Source: Rossellomorea aquimaris TF-12 (GTDB lineage: Bacteria; Bacillota; Bacilli; Bacillales; Bacillaceae_B). Taken from it: 64,000 nucleotides of DNA. The notes beneath the pieces are model-generated. The model was not told the DNA's origin and made no database searches. It worked only from the letters and a program-made list of their open reading frames with translations. Both the position numbers and the translations under genes were made by a program. Below, one piece after another: positions 7,270-17,181 of this stretch. How positions within the stretch are numbered: position 1 is the first letter of the stretch; each line of letters starts with the position of its first letter. The stretch lies in assembly GCF_001648555.1 (NCBI RefSeq), contig NZ_LQXM01000002.1, positions 62,001 to 126,000 on the forward strand, given 5' to 3'.

Positions 7270-8454
7270 ATGAGTAACTATACATATAAACGTGTGCATT
7301 TAGTAGTAATGGATTCGGTAGGGATTGGAGAAGCTCCAGATGCTGAACTGTTTAATGATAAAGGTACTGATACCTTAGGACACATTGCTGAACGTATGAA
7401 TGGGTTGAATATGCCCAATATGGCGAAGCTGGGACTTTCAAATATTAAGGAAGTAAAAGGTATTGAAAAAGCTGAAAAACCACTTGCATACTTTACTAAG
7501 ATGCAAGAGTCTTCTGTTGGAAAAGATACAATGACAGGACATTGGGAGATAATGGGCCTACATATTGATACTCCATTTAAAACCTATCCAGATGGTTTTC
7601 CTGAAAAGTTAATACAAAAGTTAGAGGCTGAAACAGGAAGAACAATTATTGGAAACAAACCAGCCAGCGGCACAGAGATTATCGAAGAACTAGGGAAGGA
7701 ACATATGGAAACGGGAGCATTAATTGTTTATACATCTGCAGATCCTGTTCTTCAAATTGCGGCTCATGAAGACATTATCCCTATTGAAGAGCAGTATAAA
7801 ATTTGTGAAATTGCCCGTGAGATTACAAAGGATGAAGAATTCTTAGTGGGTCGTGTCATTGCTCGTCCATTTGTGGGAGAGCCAGGAGAATTCAAACGTA
7901 CTTCTAATCGTCATGATTATGCATTAAAGCCTTTTAATCGTACAGTGATGAACGAGCTAAAGGATTCTGGATTTGATGTCATTGCTATCGGGAAAATTGC
8001 GGACATCTATAACGGAGAGGGAGTTACAAAGTCCATTCGTACTAAGCATAATATGGACGGAATGGATGGACTAATCAATACATTTGATGAGTCATTCACA
8101 GGATTAAGCTTTTTAAACCTTGTCGATTTTGATGCGTTATACGGTCACCGTCGTGATCCTGAAGGCTATGGCAAGGCACTAGAAGAATTTGATGCTCGTT
8201 TACCAGAAGTATTTGAGAAAATGACAGAAGATGATCTTCTCATTATTACAGCCGATCATGGTAATGATCCTACAGCTCCAGGAACAGATCATACGAGGGA
8301 ATATGTTCCTCTAATTGTTTACTCTAAACGCTTTGATCAAGGAGAAGAATTACCAATAAGCGAAACCTTCGCTGATATTGGGGCGACTGTTGCCGATAAC
8401 TTTAATGTTAATATGCCAAAGTTCGGTAAAAGCTTTTTATCTCGTTTAAAATAA
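7270..8454 (+). CDS. deoB: Phosphopentomutase
   Basis: A 394-residue phosphopentomutase (Drm) of the alkaline phosphatase superfamily. [15 protein letters not shown] near the N-terminus and ITADHGNDP near residue 332 supply Mn2+ ligands, and T87 in KDTMTGHWE is the predicted phosphorylated Thr. It interconverts (deoxy)ribose 1-phosphate and 5-phosphate, linking nucleoside breakdown to the pentose phosphate pathway and glycolysis. ATG 7270 follows AGGAGG. It is the first gene of deoB-pupG-pdp. In B. subtilis drm-pupG is the corresponding pair downstream of ripX. Confidence 0.97.
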   Translation: MSNYTYKRVHLVVMDSVGIGEAPDAELFNDKGTDTLGHIAERMNGLNMPNMAKLGLSNIKEVKGIEKAEKPLAYFTKMQESSVGKDTMTGHWEIMGLHIDTPFKTYPDGFPEKLIQKLEAETGRTIIGNKPASGTEIIEELGKEHMETGALIVYTSADPVLQIAAHEDIIPIEEQYKICEIAREITKDEEFLVGRVIARPFVGEPGEFKRTSNRHDYALKPFNRTVMNELKDSGFDVIAIGKIADIYNGEGVTKSIRTKHNMDGMDGLINTFDESFTGLSFLNLVDFDALYGHRRDPEGYGKALEEFDARLPEVFEKMTEDDLLIITADHGNDPTAPGTDHTREYVPLIVYSKRFDQGEELPISETFADIGATVADNFNVNMPKFGKSFLSRLK

Positions 8455-8560
8455 TGATATTTGGAAGAATTAGGATAAGGGGAAGAGGTGGTGTTCATGA
8501 AAATGGAACGATCTCTCTTTTCTGTTGATTTTGAAACCAAGAACAAAAGGAGCAATCTAA

Positions 8561-9376
8561 ATGAATTACGAAAAAATTCAAAATGCAGCCAATCACTTGA
8601 AAAATCAATATACTGGACAACCGAAAGTAGGGTTAATTCTAGGGTCTGGTTTAGGAGTATTAGCTGATGAAATTCAAAATTCGGTTAAAATTCCGTATAA
8701 AGAAATACCTGATTTTCCAGTATCAACTGTAACGGGTCACGCTGGTCAGCTTGTATTTGGTCAATTAGCAGGACAAGAAGTGGTCGCTATGCAAGGACGT
8801 TTTCATTATTATGAAGGGTATGGATTTGATAAAGTCACATTCCCTGTCCGTGTAATGAAGGAATTGGGCGTGGAAATTCTAATTGTGACAAATGCCGCCG
8901 GTGGAGTGAACGAAAATTTCCAAGCAGGCGACTTGATGTTAATTTCTGACCATATTAATAATATGGGAGGCAATCCATTAATAGGAGCAAATGATTCCCG
9001 TTTGGGACCAAGGTTCCCGGATATGTCTGAAGCTTACTGTAAACAATTGCGCCAAAGTGCGAAAGAGATTGCAGAATCACTTTCTCTAAAAGTCCAAGAA
9101 GGGGTTTATGTAGGGAATACAGGTCCTACATATGAAACACCTGCTGAGGTGCGTCTTGCACGCACACTTGGAGGAGATGCTGTTGGGATGTCTACTGTGC
9201 CTGAAGTCATCGTAGCTCGCCATGCAGGTATGAAAGTTCTGGGAATATCATGTATCTCTAATATGGCAGCTGGTATTTTAGATCAACCTCTTTCCCACGA
9301 TGAAGTAATCGAAACGACTGAAATGGTACGTGCTAATTTCTTATCATATGTAAAAGCAATTGTGAAATCTCTTTAA
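8561..9376 (+). CDS. pupG: Purine-nucleoside phosphorylase I
   Basis: A 271-residue trimeric-type purine nucleoside phosphorylase. GLILGSGLG near residue 25 is the phosphate-binding loop, VTGHAGQLVFG and GRFHYYEGY carry the active-site His residues, TNAAGGVNENF is the purine-binding segment, and VGMSTVPEV follows. It releases guanine or hypoxanthine and ribose 1-phosphate, which DeoB then converts. ATG 8561 follows AAGGAG. The 106-base gap after deoB contains no terminator, so both are probably cotranscribed. Confidence 0.96.
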   Translation: MNYEKIQNAANHLKNQYTGQPKVGLILGSGLGVLADEIQNSVKIPYKEIPDFPVSTVTGHAGQLVFGQLAGQEVVAMQGRFHYYEGYGFDKVTFPVRVMKELGVEILIVTNAAGGVNENFQAGDLMLISDHINNMGGNPLIGANDSRLGPRFPDMSEAYCKQLRQSAKEIAESLSLKVQEGVYVGNTGPTYETPAEVRLARTLGGDAVGMSTVPEVIVARHAGMKVLGISCISNMAAGILDQPLSHDEVIETTEMVRANFLSYVKAIVKSL

Positions 9377-9475
9377 ACAGTCTCTCTTCAACAAAAAAGA
9401 GAGTGACGGGAACGGAAAGTAAGGACTTTGATTGGCAGACCTATATAAACAAATATATTAAAGTTGGTGAAAACA

Positions 9476-10780
9476 ATGAGAATGGTTGACTTAATAGAAA
9501 AGAAACGTGAAGGTAACGAATTAACAACGGAAGAAATCAGATTTATTGTGGAAGGGTACACGGATGGAACGATTCCAGATTATCAAGTAAGTGCTCTAAC
9601 AATGGCGATTTTCTTTAAAGATATGAGCGACAGAGAGCGTGCAGATTTAACAATGGCTATGGTCGAGTCTGGGGATCAGATTGATCTATCTGCTATCGAA
9701 GGAATCAAAGTGGATAAACACTCAACAGGAGGAGTAGGCGATACGACAACATTGGTCCTTGGGCCACTAGTTGCTTCAGTAGGAGTGCCTGTTGCGAAGA
9801 TGAGTGGTAGAGGGTTAGGGCACACTGGAGGCACAATTGATAAACTTGAAGCGGTTGAAGGATTTCATGTGGAAATTGAAAATGATGAATTCATTCGACT
9901 GGTTAACAAGAATAAATTGGCTGTTATCGGACAAAGTGGGAATCTAACGCCAGCGGATAAAAAGTTATATTCATTAAGAGATGTAACCGCAACAGTTAAT
10001 AGTATTCCTCTTATTGCCAGCTCCATTATGAGCAAGAAAATTGCTGCAGGTGCTGATGCAATTGTTCTTGATGTGAAAACTGGTGCCGGAGCTTTCATGA
10101 AAACATTAGATGACTCTAAAGACCTTGCAAAAGCAATGGTGAATATCGGGAATAACGTTGGAAGAAAGACAATGGCTGTTATATCCGATATGAGCCAACC
10201 ACTTGGTTTTGCCATTGGGAATGCTTTAGAGGTAAAAGAAGCAATCGATACGTTAAAAGGCGAAGGTCCAGAAGACTTAACAGAATTGTGCTTAACTTTA
10301 GGAAGTCACATGGTCTACCTTGCGGACAAGGCTACTTCTCAAGAAGAGGCAAGAGACATGCTACAAAAAGCAATCCAAGATGGGTCAGCCTTAGAAAACT
10401 TTAAGGTATTCCTTGAATCACAGGGTGGAGATGCTTCAGTTGTAGATGATCCATCTAAACTTCCTCAAGCAAAATTCAAGGTGGAGCTTGAGGCAAAAGA
10501 AGACGGATATGTATCAGAAATAGTTGCAGATGCTGTTGGCACAGCTGCAATGTGGTTAGGTGCAGGAAGAGCGACAAAAGATTCTGTTATTGACTTAGCA
10601 GTTGGATTAGAACTGCGTAAGAAAATTGGAGATTCTGTAAAAGTTGGAGAGTCTATCGTAACGATTTACAGCAATCAGGAAAACCTGGAGGATGTAAAGA
10701 ATAAACTTTACGAAAGTATTGAGATAAGCAGTGAAAAAGTGGATGCTCCTATCCTCATTCATACAGAAATCACAAACTAA
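9476..10780 (+). CDS. pdp: Pyrimidine-nucleoside phosphorylase
   Basis: A 434-residue pyrimidine-nucleoside phosphorylase. The thymidine phosphorylase signature [16 protein letters not shown] is near residue 110, and [12 protein letters not shown] binds phosphate. The C-terminal domain has GAGRATK. It splits uridine and thymidine to free base and (deoxy)ribose 1-phosphate. The in-frame TTG at 9464 would add four residues, but the family opening [10 protein letters not shown] points to ATG 9476. In B. subtilis pdp belongs to a different operon (dra-nupC-pdp); here it completes a purine and pyrimidine salvage set with deoB and pupG. Confidence 0.96.
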   Translation: MRMVDLIEKKREGNELTTEEIRFIVEGYTDGTIPDYQVSALTMAIFFKDMSDRERADLTMAMVESGDQIDLSAIEGIKVDKHSTGGVGDTTTLVLGPLVASVGVPVAKMSGRGLGHTGGTIDKLEAVEGFHVEIENDEFIRLVNKNKLAVIGQSGNLTPADKKLYSLRDVTATVNSIPLIASSIMSKKIAAGADAIVLDVKTGAGAFMKTLDDSKDLAKAMVNIGNNVGRKTMAVISDMSQPLGFAIGNALEVKEAIDTLKGEGPEDLTELCLTLGSHMVYLADKATSQEEARDMLQKAIQDGSALENFKVFLESQGGDASVVDDPSKLPQAKFKVELEAKEDGYVSEIVADAVGTAAMWLGAGRATKDSVIDLAVGLELRKKIGDSVKVGESIVTIYSNQENLEDVKNKLYESIEISSEKVDAPILIHTEITN

Positions 10781-10786
10781 TATTCG

Positions 10787-10827
10787 AAAGCCCTTGCCTG
10801 GAGGATTCTCTAGGCAAGGGCTTTTTT
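10787..10827 (+). terminator. Terminator after pdp
   Basis: AAAGCCCTTGCCT and its complement form a strong 13-bp stem followed by T6. It ends the deoB-pupG-pdp transcript. Confidence 0.93.
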
Positions 10828-10906
10828 ATGTGGCCATTTTTAAATGACTCTTTTTCTAAAATAACATCAATCTTTAAGAAAAGAGCCTAAATTTTTGTAT
10901 TTATTT

Positions 10907-10935
10907 GTATAAAATTGGTCATGATGGAAAAAATG
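10907..10935 (+). promoter_or_regulatory. Candidate sigma-F promoter of dacF
   Basis: GTATA is followed after 14 bases by GGAAAAAATG, which fits the sigma-F -35 (GYWTA) and -10 (GGNNANANT) patterns. The spacer is one or two bases short. dacF is a known sigma-F gene in B. subtilis, and the site lies about 48 bases before its start. Confidence 0.55.
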
Positions 10936-10982
10936 GGTCTATGAGTATTGAATTAAACAAGATTTGATTGGAGGACGGTATG

Positions 10983-12149
10983 ATGAAACGTTGTGTGTAT
11001 ATATTAATGGCATTTTTTCTCTTAACCTCTTTATTTCCTTCTATGATGTTCGCTGAGGAAAAGAAATCTGAGCTTGCTGAAGTAGCGAAATCTGCCATTC
11101 TAATTGAAAGAGATACTGGTACGGTGCTGTATGAGAAAAATAGTCATGAAAAGCTGGCACCGGCATCCATGACAAAAATTATGACCATGCTATTAATTAT
11201 GGAAGCCCTTGAAAAGGGTCAAATTAAATGGGACGACAAAGTTCGAACAAGTGAATACGCAGCTTCAATGGGAGGTTCGCAAATTTTCCTTGAGCCAGGA
11301 GAAACAATGACCGTAGAACAAATGCTTAAAGGGATTGCGATTGGATCAGCAAATGATGCTTCTGTAGCAATGGCAGAACATATTGCAGGAAGTGAAGAAA
11401 ACTTTGTTAACAATATGAATAAGAAGTTAAAAGAACTTGGGTTAAAAGATACACAGTTTAAAAATACAACTGGTCTGCCTTCAAAAGAGCATTACAGTTC
11501 CGCTCATGATATGTCTATGATGGCAAAAGAACTTTTAAAATATAATGACATCACAAAATTCACGGGAAGTTATGAGTCTTACTTACGTGAAGACACCGAT
11601 AAAAAGTTTTGGCTCGTAAATACCAATAAACTAGTACGTTTTTATGACGGTGTAGATGGATTGAAAACGGGTTTCACAAATGAAGCGAAATATTGCTTAA
11701 CAGCTACGGCAAAGAAAGACAATATGAGAGTCATTGCAGTAGTATTTGGAGCTCCAACTCCAAAGGAACGAAATAATGAAGTAAGTAAGATGCTTGATTA
11801 TGCCTTTAATCAGTATCAAACAAAGCCTTTATACAAAAAAGGGGATTCAATCGAGAAAGTAAAGGTTTCAAAAGGGAAATCGAATAAAGTTGAAGCTGTA
11901 ACGGATGAGCCAGTATCTATATTGACTCATAAAGGAGAAAAATTGGATGGGGTAACGAAAGTCATTACTTTATCAAAAGACCTGAAAGCCCCAGTCAAAA
12001 AGGGAGATAAAGTTGGAACATTGACGGTTATGAATAAAGGAGAAAAAATGTTAGAAACGCCACTAGTAGCTAAGAAGGATATGGAAAGTGCAAGCTGGTG
12101 GGAGTTATACAAAAAATCCTTTGGATTGTTTACAAAGACAAATAAGTAA
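10983..12149 (+). CDS. dacF: D-alanyl-D-alanine carboxypeptidase DacF
   Basis: A 388-residue low-molecular-weight penicillin-binding protein. A signal peptide ends near FAEEKK (about residue 25). The transpeptidase-fold motifs are complete: S62-MTK, S122-AN and KTG at 228-230. The PBP5-type C-terminal beta domain and an amphipathic anchor near SWWELYKKSFGLF follow. It trims pentapeptides in peptidoglycan and in spores helps set cortex cross-linking. ATG 10983 was chosen because GGAGG then lies eight bases away. It lies just upstream of spoIIAA, as in B. subtilis. Confidence 0.95.
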   Translation: MKRCVYILMAFFLLTSLFPSMMFAEEKKSELAEVAKSAILIERDTGTVLYEKNSHEKLAPASMTKIMTMLLIMEALEKGQIKWDDKVRTSEYAASMGGSQIFLEPGETMTVEQMLKGIAIGSANDASVAMAEHIAGSEENFVNNMNKKLKELGLKDTQFKNTTGLPSKEHYSSAHDMSMMAKELLKYNDITKFTGSYESYLREDTDKKFWLVNTNKLVRFYDGVDGLKTGFTNEAKYCLTATAKKDNMRVIAVVFGAPTPKERNNEVSKMLDYAFNQYQTKPLYKKGDSIEKVKVSKGKSNKVEAVTDEPVSILTHKGEKLDGVTKVITLSKDLKAPVKKGDKVGTLTVMNKGEKMLETPLVAKKDMESASWWELYKKSFGLFTKTNK

Positions 12150-12159
12150 ATGCAAATTA

Positions 12160-12166
12160 TGACGAA
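12160..12166 (+). promoter_or_regulatory. Candidate Spo0A box before spoIIA
   Basis: TGACGAA fits the 0A box TGNCGAA exactly and lies about 25 bases before the sigma-H promoter of spoIIAA. Spo0A~P activates this operon in B. subtilis. A 7-base match can be chance. Confidence 0.45.
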
Positions 12167-12190
12167 TTCCTTCTAGTTTTGTCATGGAGA

Positions 12191-12217
12191 AGGAATTTAA
12201 TATAGCGATAGCGAAAT
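12191..12217 (+). promoter_or_regulatory. Sigma-H promoter of the spoIIA operon
   Basis: AGGAATTT and AGCGAAA are 11 bases apart, matching the sigma-H pattern RNAGGAWWW / RNNGAAT with one mismatch in the -10. It lies about 40 bases before the GTG of spoIIAA, where the known sigma-H promoter of B. subtilis spoIIA is found. Confidence 0.7.
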
Positions 12218-12253
12218 GACTCACTATACGACAGAGAAGGAGGCTTTCTGATA

Positions 12254-12604
12254 GTGAGTCTTGCTATTAACTTAGAAGTTAAAAAAGATGTCTTGTGCAT
12301 AAGATTAAGTGGAGAGTTAGATCATCACACTGCCGATGATCTGAGGGAAAAAGCTTCTACCCTAATTGAACGAGAGAATATCAAGCATATTATCATGAAT
12401 TTAGAGGAACTAAGCTTTATGGACAGTTCAGGCTTGGGTGTAATTTTAGGTCGATATAAGCAGATTAAGCAAAAGCATGGAGAAATGGTTGTATGTGCGA
12501 TATCCCCATCTGTAAACCGATTATTTGAAATGTCAGGATTGTTTAAGATTATTCGTCTTGAGCCATCGGAAGAAAACGCATTACAAAGATTGGGGGTCGC
12601 ATAA
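12254..12604 (+). CDS. spoIIAA: Anti-sigma F factor antagonist SpoIIAA
   Basis: A 116-residue STAS-domain protein. The phosphorylation site S58 lies in [15 protein letters not shown], identical in position to B. subtilis. Unphosphorylated SpoIIAA, produced by SpoIIE in the forespore, binds the SpoIIAB-ATP/ADP complex and releases sigma F. GTG 12254 follows AAGGAGG. The stop overlaps or abuts the start region of spoIIAB (two-base gap), forming the classic spoIIAA-spoIIAB-sigF operon. Confidence 0.97.
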   Translation: MSLAINLEVKKDVLCIRLSGELDHHTADDLREKASTLIERENIKHIIMNLEELSFMDSSGLGVILGRYKQIKQKHGEMVVCAISPSVNRLFEMSGLFKIIRLEPSEENALQRLGVA

Positions 12605-12605
12605 A

Positions 12606-13049
12606 ATGAGAAATGAAATGAATATCCAGTTTAGTTCTTTAAGTCAAAACGAGTCTTTTGCAAGAGTGACGGTTGCTTCTTTTATCGCTCAATTAGATCC
12701 TAATATGGATGAATTAACAGAAATCAAAACAGTTGTTTCAGAAGCTGTGACAAATGCTATTATTCACGGGTATGACAACAAGCCTAATGGAGTTGTGTAT
12801 ATTTCCGTCATATTGGAGGAAGATGGATTTATCGATATGACCATACGTGATGAAGGCATTGGCATTGGCGATGTGGAGGAAGCGCGTCAGCCATTATATA
12901 CCTCTAAGCCTGAATTAGAACGTTCTGGAATGGGTTTTACCATAATGGAAAATTTCATGGATGAGGTAGAAGTGTCATCACACCCTGGTACAGGCACTAC
13001 GGTAAGACTGAAGAAGCACTTGACCAATAGTAAAGCGCTATGCAATTAA
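12606..13049 (+). CDS. spoIIAB: Anti-sigma F factor SpoIIAB
   Basis: A 147-residue GHKL ATPase-fold kinase and anti-sigma factor. The N box is in [11 protein letters not shown], the G1 box in [15 protein letters not shown] and the G2 region in RSGMGFTIM. It holds sigma F inactive and phosphorylates SpoIIAA with ATP. A longer in-frame reading from 12525 runs through spoIIAA; ATG 12606, after GGGGG in the end of spoIIAA, gives the family start [13 protein letters not shown]. Confidence 0.97.
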   Translation: MRNEMNIQFSSLSQNESFARVTVASFIAQLDPNMDELTEIKTVVSEAVTNAIIHGYDNKPNGVVYISVILEEDGFIDMTIRDEGIGIGDVEEARQPLYTSKPELERSGMGFTIMENFMDEVEVSSHPGTGTTVRLKKHLTNSKALCN

Positions 13050-13061
13050 GGAGTCGTGCCT

Positions 13062-13823
13062 ATGGATGTCGAAGTGAAAAAGGATAAAGAACAGCCCTTT
13101 TTGAAAGATCATGAAGTCAAAGCCCTCATTAAACAAAGTCATGAGGGAGACCAAAGTGCTAGAGACTTAATCGTTCAAAAAAATATGCGATTAGTTTGGT
13201 CAGTTGTTCAACGATTCCTCAATAGAGGCTATGAACCAGATGATCTTTTTCAAATAGGCTGTATCGGGTTGCTGAAATCAGTGGATAAGTTTGATTTAAG
13301 CTATGACGTAAAGTTCTCTACCTATGCTGTTCCTATGATTATTGGAGAAATTCAGCGTTTTATTAGAGATGATGGAACGGTAAAGGTAAGTCGTTCTCTA
13401 AAGGAAATGGGGAATAAGATTCGCAAAGCGAAAGATGAATTATCAAAGAAATTCGGTCGAGTACCAACTGTTAGTGAGTTAGCAGAGCACCTTGAATACT
13501 CTATCGAGGAAGTGATTATGGCGCAAGAAGCGAGTCGTACTCCTTCATCGATTCACGAAACAGTCTACGAAAATGATGGAGATCCCATCACACTATTAGA
13601 TCAGATTGCTGATAACACAGATCATAAATGGTTTGACAAAATTGCTTTAAAGGAAGCGATTAGGGAATTAGATGATCGTGAACGATTGATTGTTTATTTG
13701 AGATATTATAAAGATCAAACACAGTCTGAAGTGGCAGATCGATTAGGAATATCTCAAGTACAGGTATCCCGACTTGAAAAGAAAATTTTGCAAACCATGA
13801 AAGAACAAATGTACACAGAGTAG
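13062..13823 (+). CDS. sigF: RNA polymerase sigma-F factor
   Basis: A 253-residue sigma-70 family protein of the SigB/F/G group. Region 2 has YEPDDLFQIGCIGLLKSVDK and the -10-recognising FSTYAVPMIIGEIQRFIRDD. Region 4 has the helix-turn-helix TQSEVADRLGISQVQVSRLE near the C-terminus. It directs the first forespore-specific transcription. ATG 13062 fits TAAGGAG at eight to nine bases; the in-frame GTG 13056 is too close. The next genes are reached through a separate sigma-G-like promoter. Confidence 0.97.
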   Translation: MDVEVKKDKEQPFLKDHEVKALIKQSHEGDQSARDLIVQKNMRLVWSVVQRFLNRGYEPDDLFQIGCIGLLKSVDKFDLSYDVKFSTYAVPMIIGEIQRFIRDDGTVKVSRSLKEMGNKIRKAKDELSKKFGRVPTVSELAEHLEYSIEEVIMAQEASRTPSSIHETVYENDGDPITLLDQIADNTDHKWFDKIALKEAIRELDDRERLIVYLRYYKDQTQSEVADRLGISQVQVSRLEKKILQTMKEQMYTE

Positions 13824-13941
13824 ATATAATCCTGGTGTTTTTGTGTTTCTTAAACGGAAGAAACATAGAAGCATTAGGGTTATTTTTGTTTATGTAAACA
13901 CCTGTTGCAAAAATCCCACAATTTGAAGTAAATCAGCCATT

Positions 13942-13970
13942 ACATAAATTAATTCCGTTAATACATACTA
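13942..13970 (+). promoter_or_regulatory. Candidate sigma-G promoter of spoVA
   Basis: ACATA and CATACTA are 17 bases apart. CATACTA fits the sigma-G -10 (CATNNTA) fully, and ACATA fits the -35 GYATR in four of five. The spoVA operon is sigma-G dependent in B. subtilis. Confidence 0.55.
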
Positions 13971-14012
13971 TTGGTACGAGGGGAAAATCATGTTTTCAGG
14001 AAGTGATTTCGC

Positions 14013-14633
14013 ATGGAAGGAATTGTGTACATTCGATTACGGAACCGTGTTCAAGTGAAAGAAGAAAGCTTAGTGAAACTCCATCAACTTGCACAAATTA
14101 TTGCACCCGAATACGTTTTAGAAGAATTGAAGCAAATTCCTATTCATCAAGTGACCGCCAAGGATAAAAATATTATCGTTATCGATGTTATGAAAGTAAT
14201 AAACAGTATTTTAAACAAAAAACCCCAACTAGATATTCAAACAATTGGACCGACACAAAGTATTATTGAGGTTATTTATAAGAAAAAGGCCGTCTCCTTT
14301 CCTTTGTTCATATGTGTCTGGCTGCTTTTATTTATAGGAGCCGCCATGGCTATTATGAATTTTCACGAGGATGTCAGTATGCGTGAGGTTCATCAACGAT
14401 TGTATCACTTTGTAACTGGGGAAGAGGACCCCCATCCCTTGCTCTTTCAAGTACCTTATTCATTTGGATTAGGACTAGGAATGATTTTATTTTTTAATCA
14501 TGTTTTTCGAAAAAGACTTAATGAAGAACCTAGCCCTTTGGAGGTTGAAATGTTTAAATACCAGCAGGATTTAGACCAATATGTCATACTCCATGAAAAT
14601 AAAGAAAGTATGAAACATATAGATGACAATTAG
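14013..14633 (+). CDS. spoVAA: Stage V sporulation protein AA
   Basis: A 206-residue protein with a cytoplasmic or intermembrane N-terminal domain (about 1-90) and two membrane segments, FPLFICVWLLLFIGAAMA near 97 and FGLGLGMILFFNHVF near 152. It matches SpoVAA of the spore dipicolinate (DPA) transport system. ATG 14013 lies after the sigma-G-like promoter, with a weak ribosome site (GGAAGTGATTTCGC). It overlaps spoVAB by 11 bases. See the finding on missing neighbours. Confidence 0.93.
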   Translation: MEGIVYIRLRNRVQVKEESLVKLHQLAQIIAPEYVLEELKQIPIHQVTAKDKNIIVIDVMKVINSILNKKPQLDIQTIGPTQSIIEVIYKKKAVSFPLFICVWLLLFIGAAMAIMNFHEDVSMREVHQRLYHFVTGEEDPHPLLFQVPYSFGLGLGMILFFNHVFRKRLNEEPSPLEVEMFKYQQDLDQYVILHENKESMKHIDDN

Positions 14634-15045
14634 TGTATTACTAACGGCATTTATTGGTTTTGCAGGTGGGTTAGCTGTAGGTTCTGGATTTGTCGCTTTC
14701 TTAACTGTTTTAGGAATCATTCCAAGATTGACTCAATTAACGAAAACGATGAAAATGATTCATTTTTATGAACTTGCAGTTGTGACAGGAGCGCTGGTAG
14801 GGGGTTTCATTAGCCTAAATGAAGTAACTCTTCATTTCACTCCATTTATCTTGGTCCCTCTTGGTTTAGCTAGTGGCATTTTTGTAGGACTTCTGGCGGC
14901 AGCCCTTACTGAAGTATTAAATGTGTTTCCTATACTAGCAAAACGGATAGGAATCGAAGGGAAGATCGTTGTTTTAATAATGGCAATTGTTTTAGGGAAA
15001 ATATTCGGCTCACTCTTTCATTGGATTTTCTTAGTGCATCTATAA
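14623..15045 (+). CDS. spoVAB: Stage V sporulation protein AB
   Basis: A 140-residue, very hydrophobic protein with about four membrane segments; the Gly-rich opening FIGFAGGLAVGSGFVAFL is typical of SpoVAB. It is an inner spore membrane part of the SpoVA system for DPA uptake and release. The start ATG 14623 lies inside the end of spoVAA, with GAAAG upstream, so translation is probably coupled. In B. subtilis spoVAC follows; here the next gene, 19 bases on, is spoVAEa. Confidence 0.93.
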   Translation: MTISVLLTAFIGFAGGLAVGSGFVAFLTVLGIIPRLTQLTKTMKMIHFYELAVVTGALVGGFISLNEVTLHFTPFILVPLGLASGIFVGLLAAALTEVLNVFPILAKRIGIEGKIVVLIMAIVLGKIFGSLFHWIFLVHL

Positions 15046-15064
15046 TAGATAGGCAGGGGTTACG

Positions 15065-15643
15065 ATGGTCAAAAAAAGAAAGGTGATATTAATTACAGAT
15101 GGGGATGAATATGCCAAACGCGCAATAGAGCGAGTCGCGAAGTCCTATGGCGGGCGTTGTATATCAAGCTCAAAGGGAAACCCATCTGTATTAACTGGAT
15201 CAGAAGTAGTAAAGCTAATTAAAAAAGCAAAGAACGACCCCGTCTTTGTAATGTTTGATGATAGTGGATTCTTGGGTGAAGGAGCAGGGGAAAGAGCCTT
15301 AAAGCATGTGGCCAATCATCCCGATATTGACGTATTAGGGATTATAGCGGTGGCTAGTAAAACAAGACAAGCTGAATGGACAAGGATAGACGTTTGTGTC
15401 GATAAATTTGGAAATTTAACACCGTATGGGGTAGACAAATTTGGAGTGCCTGAGCTTGAAATGGGCAGATTAAATGGTGACACTGTTTATTGTTTAGATG
15501 AACTAAATGTACCTATCATTGTTGGAATCGGCGACATAGGAAAAATGGCAAAGCGAGATCATTACTCACAAGGAGCTCCCATTACAAAAAAAGCAGTTGA
15601 AATCATCTTAGAAAGGAGCGGATACAATGCATCAAAAACCTGA
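15065..15643 (+). CDS. spoVAEA: Stage V sporulation protein AE, soluble form (SpoVAEa)
   Basis: A 192-residue soluble protein without membrane segments. [20 protein letters not shown] at the start, [13 protein letters not shown] near residue 65 and [19 protein letters not shown] identify SpoVAEa, not the membrane protein SpoVAEb. Its precise job in the SpoVA machine is unclear. ATG 15065 follows GGCAGGGG. Its last 17 bases overlap spoVAF. The usual order AC-AD-AEb-AEa is broken here because AC, AD and AEb are absent. Confidence 0.92.
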   Translation: MVKKRKVILITDGDEYAKRAIERVAKSYGGRCISSSKGNPSVLTGSEVVKLIKKAKNDPVFVMFDDSGFLGEGAGERALKHVANHPDIDVLGIIAVASKTRQAEWTRIDVCVDKFGNLTPYGVDKFGVPELEMGRLNGDTVYCLDELNVPIIVGIGDIGKMAKRDHYSQGAPITKKAVEIILERSGYNASKT

Positions 15644-17105
15644 AAATACGCCAATATCAAAGGATTTATCAGTCACTGAAGAATACATGAAAAATCATGT
15701 AGGGCTAAAAACAAGTTTCGATATTGGTGTTAGAAAGCTAATGATATTAAAAAAGGGAGTTCAAATTTATTACATCAATGGATTAACTGATGCCGCTTAT
15801 ATCATACAGATTGTCGAAGAACTTGTAGAGATTAATGATCATGAGAGAGCGACAAGTCGATTGTACGAAATTGTTTACAACCGTCTCGTTCATCAATCCG
15901 TAGAGCCTGTTAAAACCATTGAAGAAGCAGTAGATGAAGTATTGTCAGGTTTGATAGCAGTATTTGTTGAAGGGTATCAAGAGGCAATTATTGTTGATGT
16001 TCGAAGTTATCCAGGAAGGCAGCCATCGGAACCAGATACTGAAAAAGTAGTAAGAGGATCACGTGATGGATATGTAGAAAATATTATTGTCAATACAGCC
16101 TTGACAAGAAGAAGGATACGAGATCCTAGACTCCGTTTTGAAATTTTTCGGATTGGGGAGAGATCGAAAACAGATATATCTATTGCCTATATTGACGATG
16201 TTGCCAATCCCAGTCTCATTGAAGTAATAAAAAAAGAGCTGAAGAGTATTAAGATTGATGGTTTAACAATGGCAGACAAAACGGTAGAAGAATTTTTAGT
16301 AAAGCAAGGCTATAACCCATATCCATTAGTAAGGTACACAGAAAGAGCAGACGTAGCAGCTACACATTTATTGGAGGGACACGTCCTAATCTTTGTAGAT
16401 ACGTCGCCAAGTGTCATCATTACACCCACTACTTATTTCCACCACCTTCAACATGCAGAGGAATATCGTCAGTCACCTGCAGTTGGAACTTTTGTAAGGT
16501 GGACACGGTTTATGGGAGTTCTGGCTTCACTTTTTTTACTTCCATTATGGTATTTATTCGTTTTAGACCCGTCGTTATTACCTGAAATGATAAAATTTGT
16601 AGGACCTAATGAACAAACCAATATTCCAGTCATTGTGCAGTTGTTTATTGCGGATTTCGGGGTTGAAATGTTCAGGGTCGCGGCCATTCATACTCCAACG
16701 CCTCTGTCCACTGCAATGGGTCTTATCGCAGCTGTATTAATTGGACAGATAGCCATCGATGTAGGGTTGTTTCAGCCCGAGGTCATTCTGTATGTAGCTG
16801 TTGCTTCGATTGGAACGTTCGCAACACCAAGTTATGAATTAAGTGCTGCAAATAAGATTTCAAGACTCTTTTTACTAATAGCCGTTGCCCTCTTCCATAT
16901 TCCTGGACTGATGATTGGGAGCACACTTTATATTTTATTTGTGACTAGCATTAAGTCACTGAATACACCGTACCTATGGCCGTTAATGCCGTTTAGTCCG
17001 ACGGATTTTGTGCAAATTCTCATTCGTCGATCTATGCCTGGTGCAAAAATAAGACCTAGTATTGTTCAGCCACGAAATAAATACAAGCAGCCTGCAAAAT
17101 CTTAG
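15627..17105 (+). CDS. spoVAF: Stage V sporulation protein AF
   Basis: A 492-residue GerA-type protein. The N-terminal soluble half (about 1-290) has [21 protein letters not shown] and [11 protein letters not shown]; the C-terminal half has about five membrane segments with [20 protein letters not shown]. These are the marks of SpoVAF, a relative of germinant receptor A subunits that has been linked to release signalling during germination. ATG 15627 follows AAGGAGCGG and overlaps spoVAEa. It closes the short spoVA operon, 76 bases before lysA. Confidence 0.94.
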   Translation: MHQKPENTPISKDLSVTEEYMKNHVGLKTSFDIGVRKLMILKKGVQIYYINGLTDAAYIIQIVEELVEINDHERATSRLYEIVYNRLVHQSVEPVKTIEEAVDEVLSGLIAVFVEGYQEAIIVDVRSYPGRQPSEPDTEKVVRGSRDGYVENIIVNTALTRRRIRDPRLRFEIFRIGERSKTDISIAYIDDVANPSLIEVIKKELKSIKIDGLTMADKTVEEFLVKQGYNPYPLVRYTERADVAATHLLEGHVLIFVDTSPSVIITPTTYFHHLQHAEEYRQSPAVGTFVRWTRFMGVLASLFLLPLWYLFVLDPSLLPEMIKFVGPNEQTNIPVIVQLFIADFGVEMFRVAAIHTPTPLSTAMGLIAAVLIGQIAIDVGLFQPEVILYVAVASIGTFATPSYELSAANKISRLFLLIAVALFHIPGLMIGSTLYILFVTSIKSLNTPYLWPLMPFSPTDFVQILIRRSMPGAKIRPSIVQPRNKYKQPAKS

Positions 17106-17181
17106 AATATTGCAACACCTCTCATTCTGTGTTAAATTACTTTTAATTACTAAAGGAATAAAGAGGGGAATGAGGGTTTTC

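Noticed and set aside
17062-17181. N-terminal extension of lysA
   Set aside because: It overlaps spoVAF and is not part of the family; ATG 17182 has a proper ribosome site.
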